The position numbers and the translations under genes are program-made. A stretch of 7,473 nt of DNA from Candidatus Uhrbacteria bacterium (GTDB lineage: Bacteria > Patescibacteriota > Patescibacteriia > 2-12-FULL-60-25). The DNA is taken from the NCBI GenBank assembly GCA_014728435.1, contig WJLP01000015.1, forward strand, positions 1 through 7,473. The letters run 5' to 3'. Each line of letters opens with the position of its first letter. The stretch's first letter is position 1. The notes beneath the pieces are model-generated. The model searched no databases. It saw only the letters and a list, made by a program, of their open reading frames with translations, and was not told where the DNA came from. Of the stretch, positions 1 to 5,688 are shown piece after piece.

Positions 1-33
1 ATACTAACGCTCGCGCAAAACAGCGTCCAGTAT
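1..33 (-). terminator. Possible hairpin downstream of tgt
   Basis: Just past the tgt stop codon two inverted repeats are visible. ATACT plus ACGCT pair with AGCGT plus AGTAT around a loop (1-33), and an AT-rich stem TACTTTT/AAAAGTA lies at 37-56. On the minus strand the hairpin follows tgt, but any U tract would lie beyond the window edge, so terminator function is only a guess. Confidence 0.25.
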
Positions 34-62
34 TATTACTTTTTAATCTAAAAGTATTGTAT

Positions 63-1196
63 CTAGAGCTTGGAGTCTGTAACAGCGGTACGAATTCTTT
101 CCATTAACTCCAAGTAAAACCTGATATTTACAAGCGTAACCAGCCGATAAGCCAACATTTCATTTACGCTGAATAAGTGCCTCACATACCCTAAAGAATA
201 TCTCGCCAGCTCCTCGTCAAAACCCGTTTCAATCGTGCCTTTATTTTGCAATAAGGTGGTTTGATCCGAAGTATATTTCTGATTTGTCACATGAACCGTT
301 TCATAAAAATCCGCTTGATTCAAATCATCGTGTAAAAATCGATACATCAACCCATGCCTTGCGTTACGGGTTGGTATGACACAATCCATCATATCCACTC
401 CCCGTTTTACATAGGCGACAATCTCATGCGGTTTGGCGCCTCCCATAAAATAACGCGGCTTGTCTTTGGGTAATACTCCATTCAGCGCTTCCACGATTTT
501 ACACGCCTCAGCAAACGGCTCGCCCACTGACAGCCCGCCGATCGCATAACCGTCAAAACCAATATCAACCAACTCCTTCGCATGAGCGATTCTACGCGAC
601 TCATTGGTCGCGCCTTGATTAATGCCAAAAAGCTGCGCGTCCGGATTATTTGATGAACCCAAATTTTGTTCAAAAAAACTTTTGCACCTTCTCGCCCACC
701 TCGTCGTCCTCGCGATCGATTCATCCAATTGTAGCTCCGAATAATCGGGTGGTGTGCATTCATCGAAAGCCATAACCACGTCACTGCCCAAGACCTGCTG
801 AATCCGCATGGAAAGCTCCGGCGTCAACAAATGCTTCGACCCGTCTATATGCGACCTAAACTCCGCGCCTCCCTCTGTAATCTTTCGCATTTTTGCCAAT
901 GAAAAAACCTGATACCCACCCGAATCAGTCAAAATCGGCTTTTGCCAAGCCATAAAATTATGCAAACCTTGATATTGATTTATGACTTCGATCCCCGGCC
1001 TGAGGTATAAATGGTAAGTATTAGATAAAAGTATTTGCGCGTTCAACTTTTCCATGTCAGCACTCGACAAAGTCTTAACAGCAGCTTTGGTCGCAATCGG
1101 CATAAAAAACGGAGTCTGAACAACTCCATGAGCCGTCTTAAGCTCCCCTAGCCTTGCTTTCGACTTTTCTGATGTTCGCTTCACCTTAAAACTCAT
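63..1196 (-). CDS. tgt: tRNA-guanine transglycosylase (queuosine pathway), zinc-site-less variant
   Basis: Exchanges guanine 34 of GU(N) anticodon tRNAs for preQ1 (bacterial type) in the cytoplasm. The 377 residues cover the whole TIM-barrel family length. Visible motifs: TDSGGYQVF with the base-binding Asp91; FDECTP with Asp145 and Cys147; FGINQG with Gln194; GGLSVGE with Gly220-Gly221 and Val224; and DMMDCVIPTRNARHG, where Asp271 matches the nucleophile. Cys147 and Val224 are the residues expected of a bacterial preQ1 pocket rather than a eukaryotic queuine pocket. Oddity: the C-terminal zinc site is gone. Aligned to the E. coli enzyme by the shared Tyr-Ser and Thr-x-x-Asn anchors, the three Cys and one His fall on Gly325, Asp327, Leu330 and Val356, and about 16 extra residues lie between the nucleophile motif and this region. 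ATG start; only a weak AGAAG lies 12 bases upstream. It is downstream of the membrane protein gene on the same strand, 176 bases away. Confidence 0.95.
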   Translation of the reverse strand: MSFKVKRTSEKSKARLGELKTAHGVVQTPFFMPIATKAAVKTLSSADMEKLNAQILLSNTYHLYLRPGIEVINQYQGLHNFMAWQKPILTDSGGYQVFSLAKMRKITEGGAEFRSHIDGSKHLLTPELSMRIQQVLGSDVVMAFDECTPPDYSELQLDESIARTTRWARRCKSFFEQNLGSSNNPDAQLFGINQGATNESRRIAHAKELVDIGFDGYAIGGLSVGEPFAEACKIVEALNGVLPKDKPRYFMGGAKPHEIVAYVKRGVDMMDCVIPTRNARHGLMYRFLHDDLNQADFYETVHVTNQKYTSDQTTLLQNKGTIETGFDEELARYSLGYVRHLFSVNEMLAYRLVTLVNIRFYLELMERIRTAVTDSKL

Positions 1197-1269
1197 AATA
1201 GCTTATTACTTCTAATTTCTATAAACTTTATTTATTTTTAATAACTGCTTCTATATTTTTAATATTTGG

Positions 1270-1362
1270 TATTCGAAGTTTAATATTCGAAGTTCTGCGC
1301 CATAGGCGCATCCGCTTCTGGCGGAGATGTTCACAGTTCGTCATTCGTGGTTCGAAGTTCAA
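1270..1362. repeat. TTCGAAGTT word cluster in the spacer
   Basis: Short related words recur here: TTCGAAGTTT, then ATTCGAAGTTC, then GTTCGTCATTCG and TGGTTCGAAGTTC. TTCGAAGTT occurs three times, at about 1273, 1286 and 1351. They occupy the gap between the end of the 523-residue protein gene and the start of tgt. This is degenerate low-complexity phrasing rather than an exact tandem array; I infer that it is a family of spacer repeats also present elsewhere in the genome. Confidence 0.55.
1296..1325. repeat. Two abutting perfect hairpins
   Basis: TGCGCC-ATA-GGCGCA (1296-1310, 6-bp stem) is followed directly by TCCGC-TTCTG-GCGGA (1311-1325, 5-bp stem). Both are GC-rich inside an AT-rich spacer, downstream of the 523-residue protein gene. 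No T run follows on the minus strand, so a classical intrinsic terminator is not shown; an mRNA 3' end stabiliser or a processing site is equally possible. Confidence 0.5.
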
Positions 1363-1372
1363 TTTTTCCCGG

Positions 1373-2944
1373 TTACGGCTGTAGCTCATCCTTTTTCTCT
1401 TTGGCAAACGTAAACCATTCCTCCAACAAAGATAAAAATATCTTATACGGTGCCTCAAAAATAAAGTCAAAAAAGAATAAAAAGATATTGATGCGGCTTA
1501 TAGATAATGACAACCACCTGCCGGCGCGCAAAATCGGTATCGAGAAAAAATCAACAATCGAATGCCGCAAAGTTACTTTATCGTCAACCACAAAATATTC
1601 TCTGGCATTCAGGCGGATACGAAAGGCGAAAAAACTAACCAAGCTCAAGAAGAATAAGAAAATCAAGGTTGAAATCCATGTAAACGATATATACTCCAAC
1701 ACCAAACTGATCAGGCCGAAAGACACTACAAAAGTCATCATGTAAACAAATGACAACATAAGTTTTGCCATAGCGGAACGTTTGGGCGGGGCGGATATTA
1801 TTCTAAGACCCGGCATACCCTCGCCCAACAACTCATCAAGCGCCGACCGAATCCTGGCGGTATTTTCCGGCCCCGGCACCCTGATAAACAAGCCCACCAC
1901 AAACATCAAAGCCGCCGGAAACAACAAATTGATAAGCAGAGGCTGATAATGCAATTCATTGTACAAATACCATTCAGCCGGCGCCTCAATTACCAAAGCT
2001 AAAATCATCTTGGTTAAAAACAAATATATCATGGCTCTAACGGTCGCCCTGCGCACCCTGGCCTTTGTTTTGGCATATCGCTCCTCGGCAACCAGCGACA
2101 CTGCGGTTTTCAATGCATCCGGATCCTGCAAAAGCGCGTTCACATCCTCCGGCTTTTTCTCAAAGGCCGATGCCATCATATTCAATGCCACGGCCCAAGG
2201 CTTAACCACTCTTTGAAACTTCAAATTCATGGGATGCCTTAACTGCAATTTAATCCTGCGCTCCAGCGCCACCATGCGCTCGGCGATTGGCCGGGGGTCA
2301 TCCATCCAATTTTGCGGTGTCAGCCATTCCGGTAAAAACGCTCTCAGCATCTTATAACCCAAAATCTCATCATCCGCTTTAGCTACCATCCTAAAACAGG
2401 CCAAATAAGTTTGCAGCTGTACTTCGGATTGATCCATCTCCGCGCCCCTAACTTTCACCGAATCATTTATTCTTTCATATAAAAATGCTACCAAAGATTT
2501 CTGCCTACCCGAATCAACCAGCAAATCCTCAATCTCAACCGCGACCATGGACTTCACCCAATCCAAATGCGATTCCGAGCCGGCACCCACGCTTTGAATC
2601 AACTGTAACTTATAAATTCTCCAGCTTACTTCATCAATACTGGTTTGTGGCATTACGCCATTTGGCAAATACCGAGCCGCGATTAACTCACGAATCAGCC
2701 TCTCGGCAATAACCCGCGGATCACGCTCCAGCATTAAAAGCCTTTTCATGATGCGCAAAATCGCCGCTTTTCTAATTAAATGCTCATCTTTATAATCAAC
2801 CGCATTCCTGATTTTTTCGTAAATAAAAGCAAAACGCCCCACTGCGGCGTGTACCGTAATATTCTCATCGCCCTCATACTTTTTTTGGCTAACTGAAGCG
2901 AATATTTCTTGTATTTTTGCAATATTTTGCCTGGCGTATGCCAT
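1373..2944 (-). CDS. Uncharacterised membrane protein with large helical N-terminal domain
   Basis: I do not recognise the family. Residues 1-300 of 523 are soluble and helical, rich in charged helices such as the basic run near 58-90 (IRKAAILRIMKRL, then RVIAERLIRELIAARYLP). Membrane segments follow near 302-321, 334-354, 392-412 and 413-441. A basic loop with an amphipathic stretch lies near 460-476, and a Phe-rich hydrophobic segment near 486-505. The C-terminus is charged (KEKKDELQP). There is no signal peptide, so the N-domain is probably cytoplasmic, anchored by the C-terminal membrane part. No catalytic motif or conserved Cys/His set is visible. ATG start; AGAAG sits only three bases before it, too close for a good Shine-Dalgarno. 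tgt follows on the same strand after 176 bases, which does not establish co-transcription. That it is a real gene is supported by length and composition; its function is unknown. Confidence 0.85.
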   Translation of the reverse strand: MAYARQNIAKIQEIFASVSQKKYEGDENITVHAAVGRFAFIYEKIRNAVDYKDEHLIRKAAILRIMKRLLMLERDPRVIAERLIRELIAARYLPNGVMPQTSIDEVSWRIYKLQLIQSVGAGSESHLDWVKSMVAVEIEDLLVDSGRQKSLVAFLYERINDSVKVRGAEMDQSEVQLQTYLACFRMVAKADDEILGYKMLRAFLPEWLTPQNWMDDPRPIAERMVALERRIKLQLRHPMNLKFQRVVKPWAVALNMMASAFEKKPEDVNALLQDPDALKTAVSLVAEERYAKTKARVRRATVRAMIYLFLTKMILALVIEAPAEWYLYNELHYQPLLINLLFPAALMFVVGLFIRVPGPENTARIRSALDELLGEGMPGLRIISAPPKRSAMAKLMLSFVYMMTFVVSFGLISLVLEYISFTWISTLIFLFFLSLVSFFAFRIRLNAREYFVVDDKVTLRHSIVDFFSIPILRAGRWLSLSISRINIFLFFFDFIFEAPYKIFLSLLEEWFTFAKEKKDELQP

Positions 2945-3168
2945 ATTCTTCTAATGCGCTTTACACACTACTCGATTCCGGCGATTTTGACCAGCCCTCC
3001 ACCTAAAAATCCTAAAACTTTAATAAGAAACCTTTCGATCCGTTGCGCTCTCTCGTAACCTCCGGCAAGGTACAAACTATAATGGACATTTTTTGCATTT
3101 ATTTGTAATTTATATAATAGATAGATATTTTATTAATTATATCTTTGAGATTATTGCTATTTGATTTT
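2945..3168. other. Divergent spacer of about 224 bases
   Basis: This lies between the 523-residue protein gene (minus) and the two-helix protein gene (plus). It holds two TATAAT hexamers reading rightward (3078-3083 and 3113-3118) without a convincing -35 at normal spacing; the best is TTTGCA, 15 bases before the second. It also holds an open minus-strand frame at 2968-3075 that starts with TTG. I see no RNA gene and no mobile element here. Confidence 0.5.
3092..3118 (+). promoter_or_regulatory. Weak candidate promoter for the two-helix protein
   Basis: TTTGCA (3092-3097) is 15 bases before a perfect TATAAT (3113-3118), about 50 bases ahead of the ATG at 3169. The spacing is short and the surrounding DNA is very AT-rich, so chance matches are likely. 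Confidence 0.25.
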
Positions 3169-3432
3169 ATGTGGTTAGCCCTGCTCGCGGCATTGGTAAT
3201 CCTAGGCTTCGCTTTACTGATCCGCAAAATGGAAGAAAGCTCTCGCGAATTTAAAAAACCTTTCTTCATCGTGATAGGCATCTTTTTAATTCTCTATATC
3301 GGTGCGACCATTTTCATCTCATACAACATCAGCGTTTACAGTGCTGAAATCGACGACAGCCCCGGAAACAATAGCCGTATAAAAATTATCGACCAAGACT
3401 TCACCCCGGTCGACATGAGAACCGCTCCGTAA
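3169..3432 (+). CDS. Small two-helix membrane protein, unrecognised
   Basis: 87 residues from the ATG. Transmembrane helix 1 is at 2-18 and ends in Arg-Lys. It is followed by a charged loop (about 19-31, EESSREFKK) and then helix 2 at about 32-51. The tail of about 35 residues is polar and acidic (AEIDDSPGNNS, then IDQDFTPVDMRTAP). By the positive-inside rule the short loop is cytoplasmic and both ends are outside. The frame is open further upstream to a TTG at 3145, which would add eight residues; I prefer the ATG because neither start has a visible Shine-Dalgarno and helix 1 begins right at the ATG. It ends seven bases from the end of the convergent gene, so the two transcripts probably overlap. 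Function unknown. Confidence 0.7.
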   Translation: MWLALLAALVILGFALLIRKMEESSREFKKPFFIVIGIFLILYIGATIFISYNISVYSAEIDDSPGNNSRIKIIDQDFTPVDMRTAP

Positions 3433-3439
3433 CATCGAT

Positions 3440-3898
3440 TTAAGATCCGAAATTGCTTTTGGACTTTTTAGATATTTTTGAATTGGAATTATGCAACGGT
3501 TTCATATTCAATTCCGCTACATATTTCTCAAAAAACTGCTTAAAATTCTTTTCCGCGAAAGCTTGATATTCAGTGCACGCCAAATCAACTTTACTCATAT
3601 TTTTCTTCAGCGTCCGCAACGCCTCCTGCTGTGCTCTATACCAAGCCCATTCACTGGTAAAAGCATACCAACTATACTCCCATAAATCGTTGGCCGAAGC
3701 ATCTGTCTCGCGCTCTACCTCCTCGTCAGACCTCCGCAATACCTGCACCAATCTGCTGATCACCGGGCTAAGTTCACCCGCCTCCAAGCCCTTTTGCGCG
3801 CGCAATTCATCATCAATCAAAGTCTGCGTTAAAAGAGCCTTCAAGCATTCAAGCGCTTCAAGCCTACTTAATTGCAAACTGTAAAATTCAGTATTCAT
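3440..3898 (-). CDS. Helical soluble protein, unrecognised, Trp-rich centre
   Basis: 152 residues from the ATG, with no signal peptide or membrane segment. The first 60 residues form predicted amphipathic helices (FYSLQLSRLEALECLKALL). A cluster of aromatics at 73-87 includes Trp73, Trp77, Trp84 and Trp86. A second helical region follows to about 131. The last 15-20 residues are low-complexity Ser/Lys/Asn (HNSNSKISKKSKSNFGS) and are encoded by word-like DNA resembling the spacers, so the gene may have grown into its 3' spacer. A TTG at 3904 is an alternative start. The AAAGGGAG at 3910-3917 is 11 bases from the ATG and 5 from the TTG, so neither is ideal. A promoter with sound spacing lies just upstream. 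Small-gene status is supported by the promoter and RBS; function unknown. Confidence 0.75.
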   Translation of the reverse strand: MNTEFYSLQLSRLEALECLKALLTQTLIDDELRAQKGLEAGELSPVISRLVQVLRRSDEEVERETDASANDLWEYSWYAFTSEWAWYRAQQEALRTLKKNMSKVDLACTEYQAFAEKNFKQFFEKYVAELNMKPLHNSNSKISKKSKSNFGS

Positions 3899-3909
3899 AA
3901 ACAAAGAAA

Positions 3910-3917
3910 CTCCCTTT
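3910..3917 (-). promoter_or_regulatory. Ribosome binding site AAAGGGAG
   Basis: The minus strand reads AAAGGGAG, then 11 bases, then ATG (3898), or 5 bases, then TTG (3904). This is the clearest purine-rich site ahead of any gene in the window. Confidence 0.5.
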
Positions 3918-3929
3918 CAGGATATATCT

Positions 3930-3958
3930 ATAGTAACTCCACAATTCCTTGACGTCAA
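3930..3958 (-). promoter_or_regulatory. Sigma-70-like promoter for the helical protein gene
   Basis: On the minus strand TTGACG (3958-3953) is 17 bases from TACTAT (3935-3930), 5/6 and 4/6 matches to consensus. The expected start point near 3923 gives a leader of about 25 bases that contains the AAAGGGAG site, so the parts are in a consistent order. Confidence 0.5.
3949..3958. promoter_or_regulatory. Palindrome TTGACGTCAA in the divergent spacer
   Basis: A perfect 10-base palindrome between the helical protein gene and queH. Its minus-strand half is the -35 hexamer of the promoter described at 3930-3958. It could be an operator, or simply a -35 that is self-complementary by chance. On the plus strand no -10 lies at 16-18 bases; TTTAAT is 20 bases away. 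Confidence 0.3.
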
Positions 3959-4005
3959 TCCACTTTTTCCAATCTTTAATGCATTCATTTTTTCACTCTG
4001 CCCAA

Positions 4006-4037
4006 GCTTGACGGACTTGACTGACTTGATAGACTTT
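4006..4037. repeat. TTGAC word run directly before queH
   Basis: GCTTGACG, GACTTGACT, GACTTGATA and GACTTT follow one another: three CTTGA words spaced 8-9 bases apart. The run ends six bases before the queH ATG. It is a degenerate direct repeat of the word-like kind seen at the other gene boundaries in this window. Confidence 0.55.
4008..4035 (+). promoter_or_regulatory. Possible promoter formed from the TTGAC repeat
   Basis: TTGACG (4008-4013) is 16 bases before TAGACT (4030-4035), 5/6 and 4/6 matches. The expected start point falls at about 4042-4043, the A of the queH ATG, which would give a leaderless mRNA; this agrees with the absence of any Shine-Dalgarno ahead of queH. The -10 is weak and the repeat multiplies chance -35 matches. 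Confidence 0.3.
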
Positions 4038-4042
4038 CCACC

Positions 4043-4603
4043 ATGAACAAATTATTATTACACGTCTGTTGCGGTGTTTGCAGTGCTTATGTCCCCGAAA
4101 GGCTTATGCCCGATTTTACTGTAACAATCTACTACGAAAACTCCAACATCTATCCCGGCAACGAATTCTATCGTCGACAAGAAGCCGCCAAAACCATGGC
4201 TAAAAATTTTAACTTGCCCTTCACCCAAGCCCCCTACAAACCCGAAGACTGGTTTCGATCCGTCCGCGGATTGCGCGATGAACCTGAACGCGGCAGGCGC
4301 TGTGAAGCCTGCATATACCATCGCCTCAACAAAACATTCCAATACGCCAAAAGCAACGGCTTTCAAGCTGTCGCAACCACCCTCTCCGTCTCCCGCCGCA
4401 AAGATATTAACCAAATCAACGCCATCGGTTATGATCTCGCGGAAAAATACAACATAGAATTTGTCGGCAAGAATTGGAAAAAAGACAACGGGGAAACCCT
4501 CTCCCAGCAACGGGCCAAAGACGCCGGCATCTACCGCCAAAACTACTGCGGCTGTATCTACTCAAAACTACAAAATACAAACTCTAAACTTCAAGAGAAG
4601 TAA
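4043..4603 (+). CDS. queH: Epoxyqueuosine reductase QueH
   Basis: Performs the last step of queuosine synthesis, reducing epoxyqueuosine in tRNA to queuosine; QueH is the non-cobalamin alternative to QueG and carries an iron-sulfur cluster. All family landmarks are present in the 186 residues: LLLHVCCGVCS with Cys9, Cys10 and Cys13; YYENSNIYP; ERGRRCEACIYHRL with Cys87 and Cys90; a TTLSVSRRKD segment near 112-121 matching the TTLL-S-K region of relatives; and YRQNYCGCIYS with Cys169 and Cys171. Residues after 174 (KLQNTNSKLQEK) are low complexity and derive from word-like DNA. ATG start with no Shine-Dalgarno. The neighbouring genes are not of the pathway; tgt lies about 2.8 kb away on the other strand and queA is not in the window. 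Confidence 0.93.
   Translation: MNKLLLHVCCGVCSAYVPERLMPDFTVTIYYENSNIYPGNEFYRRQEAAKTMAKNFNLPFTQAPYKPEDWFRSVRGLRDEPERGRRCEACIYHRLNKTFQYAKSNGFQAVATTLSVSRRKDINQINAIGYDLAEKYNIEFVGKNWKKDNGETLSQQRAKDAGIYRQNYCGCIYSKLQNTNSKLQEK
4563..4600. repeat. ACTACAAAATACAAACT word run at the queH 3' end
   Basis: CAAAACTACAAAATACAAACTC and the AAACTTCAAGAG that follows are short overlapping words (CAAAACT, CAAAATAC, CAAACTC, AAACTTC). They lie inside the last codons of queH and run to its stop codon. Confidence 0.4.
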
Positions 4604-4713
4604 AAACGGCTTGATATGAGGAACTCATCAAAAAATCACAAAATGTCAATACTAAAAGAATCAAGTATTATTCGACTCCTTGTTTGTAGTTTTTAAAATT
4701 TTATAATTGAAGT
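4604..4713. other. AT-rich convergent spacer, no clear terminator
   Basis: This lies between the ends of queH and the transpeptidase gene. It contains small inverted repeats: ATGAG-GAA-CTCAT near 4616-4628 followed by an A run, and AATACT/AGTATT around a ten-base loop near 4648-4669. Neither has a T tract on the strand where it would be needed, so bidirectional termination here is possible but not shown. Confidence 0.35.
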
Positions 4714-5679
4714 TTAGTACACTAGTACCGGCACCCCCTCATCCGCCCATCTGTAAATCCATTTCATATTTGCGAGATTAACGTTAACGCAACCATGGCT
4801 CATAGGCCTGCCAAAATTATAGTGCCAATAAGCATAGTGAATATATGTATGCGGATAAATACGGAGATTGTACGGCACATTGCCCAAATCATAATTTTCC
4901 GGATGATCCGGTCCATAAGTCCAAGCATAATGCACAACCGGAGCTTTTTTTAACACCGAATGCAAACCTTTCCTGGTCCAATACCCCCATCTGCCGCTGG
5001 ATATATAAAATTCATTGGTCAAACGCTTATTTTCATAGGCTCTTAACCTTTGCTCGCGCAGATTTATGGTTATATGCTTTCCACTGGTTGCGTAAGCCAA
5101 TTGCTCCATTGGAAATTCCTGACCGGTTGGATCCTCAATTACATACTCAAAATCCGAATAATGAATCGGATATTCATACAACTCGTCCGCATCAACCTCC
5201 ATCGCTCCCTTGGCATACTCCAGAACATCCTCGCGGCTCGTGAGTGGTACGCGTTTATACGCCCGCTTTTGCACATGCCACAATAAAGTAGGGTTATTTT
5301 CATCATGCACAATACCCATCAATCCAATCCTGCCCGAATGCGGAACCTCTTTATCTTCATCAATACTCGCGGCCGATAAAATTTGGGGCCAAGATTTAAC
5401 CTGCGCTAAACTCATTAACCTCTCAAACAAGAGATTGTCTTTTTCGGAAATCTGATACCTGCGTGATTCTACCGGATCAATATACCAAATACGCCCCGAT
5501 TCTTTCTCCTTAACAAAATCCCCGGCATATTCCCCTCTGGAAAAATAATAAGCGCGAGCATTGGCACTATCCGCAAAGGCAAATAAACCGATTGAGATAA
5601 AAATGGTAAATAATAAAGGAATTAAAACTCCATGACGCGGTACGTGGGACGCGGTACGTGAGACGATAAAATTGTACAT
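4714..5679 (-). CDS. Exported L,D-transpeptidase (YkuD domain)
   Basis: Forms 3-3 peptidoglycan cross-links (or attaches substrates to peptidoglycan) outside the membrane. The 321 residues start at ATG 5679. A basic n-region is followed by a hydrophobic core at about 18-34 and an AxA-like end (ANARA, about 39-43), giving a signal peptide. Next comes GRIWYIDPVESRRY at 62-75, a small domain of the WY-(N/D)P-x(3-4)-R-Y type. A related-looking stretch LLWHVQKRAYKRV follows at 132-144. The YkuD domain fills about 200-321, with HYAYWH (His281) and SHGCVNVNL holding the catalytic His295 and Cys297. A TTG 18 bases further upstream lies before the promoter -10 and is therefore unlikely as the start. 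Residues 6-16 are encoded by a 14-base tandem repeat. There is no Shine-Dalgarno. It is divergent from the antiporter. Confidence 0.92.
   Translation of the reverse strand: MYNFIVSRTASHVPRHGVLIPLLFTIFISIGLFAFADSANARAYYFSRGEYAGDFVKEKESGRIWYIDPVESRRYQISEKDNLLFERLMSLAQVKSWPQILSAASIDEDKEVPHSGRIGLMGIVHDENNPTLLWHVQKRAYKRVPLTSREDVLEYAKGAMEVDADELYEYPIHYSDFEYVIEDPTGQEFPMEQLAYATSGKHITINLREQRLRAYENKRLTNEFYISSGRWGYWTRKGLHSVLKKAPVVHYAWTYGPDHPENYDLGNVPYNLRIYPHTYIHYAYWHYNFGRPMSHGCVNVNLANMKWIYRWADEGVPVLVY
5634..5665. repeat. 14-base tandem repeat inside the transpeptidase signal peptide region
   Basis: GACGCGGTACGTGG (5634-5647) is followed at once by GACGCGGTACGTGA (5648-5661) and then GACG. The two units match at 13 of 14 bases. 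It lies within the coding sequence just after the start, before the hydrophobic core. Fourteen is not a multiple of three, so a gain or loss of one unit would shift the frame. Confidence 0.8.
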
Positions 5680-5688
5680 AGCAAATAC

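Noticed and set aside
63..1196. tgt as a pseudogene because the zinc site is missing
   Set aside because: The frame is intact at full family length and every catalytic and base-binding residue is kept, which argues for selection on function.
1228..1470. An 80-codon minus-strand open frame across the tgt upstream spacer
   Set aside because: It overlaps the 3' end of the 523-residue protein gene in another frame, and its peptide is a translation of the TTCGAAGTT words and hairpins; there is no credible start signal.
2945..3080. A small stable RNA (tRNA, tmRNA or SRP-like) in the spacer
   Set aside because: No cloverleaf, no GTTCRA T-loop, no CCA end and no long paired domain could be found.
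4058..4540. A 160-codon open frame antisense to queH
   Set aside because: It is the mirror of a strongly supported QueH with all its Cys motifs; the long antisense frame follows from codon composition.
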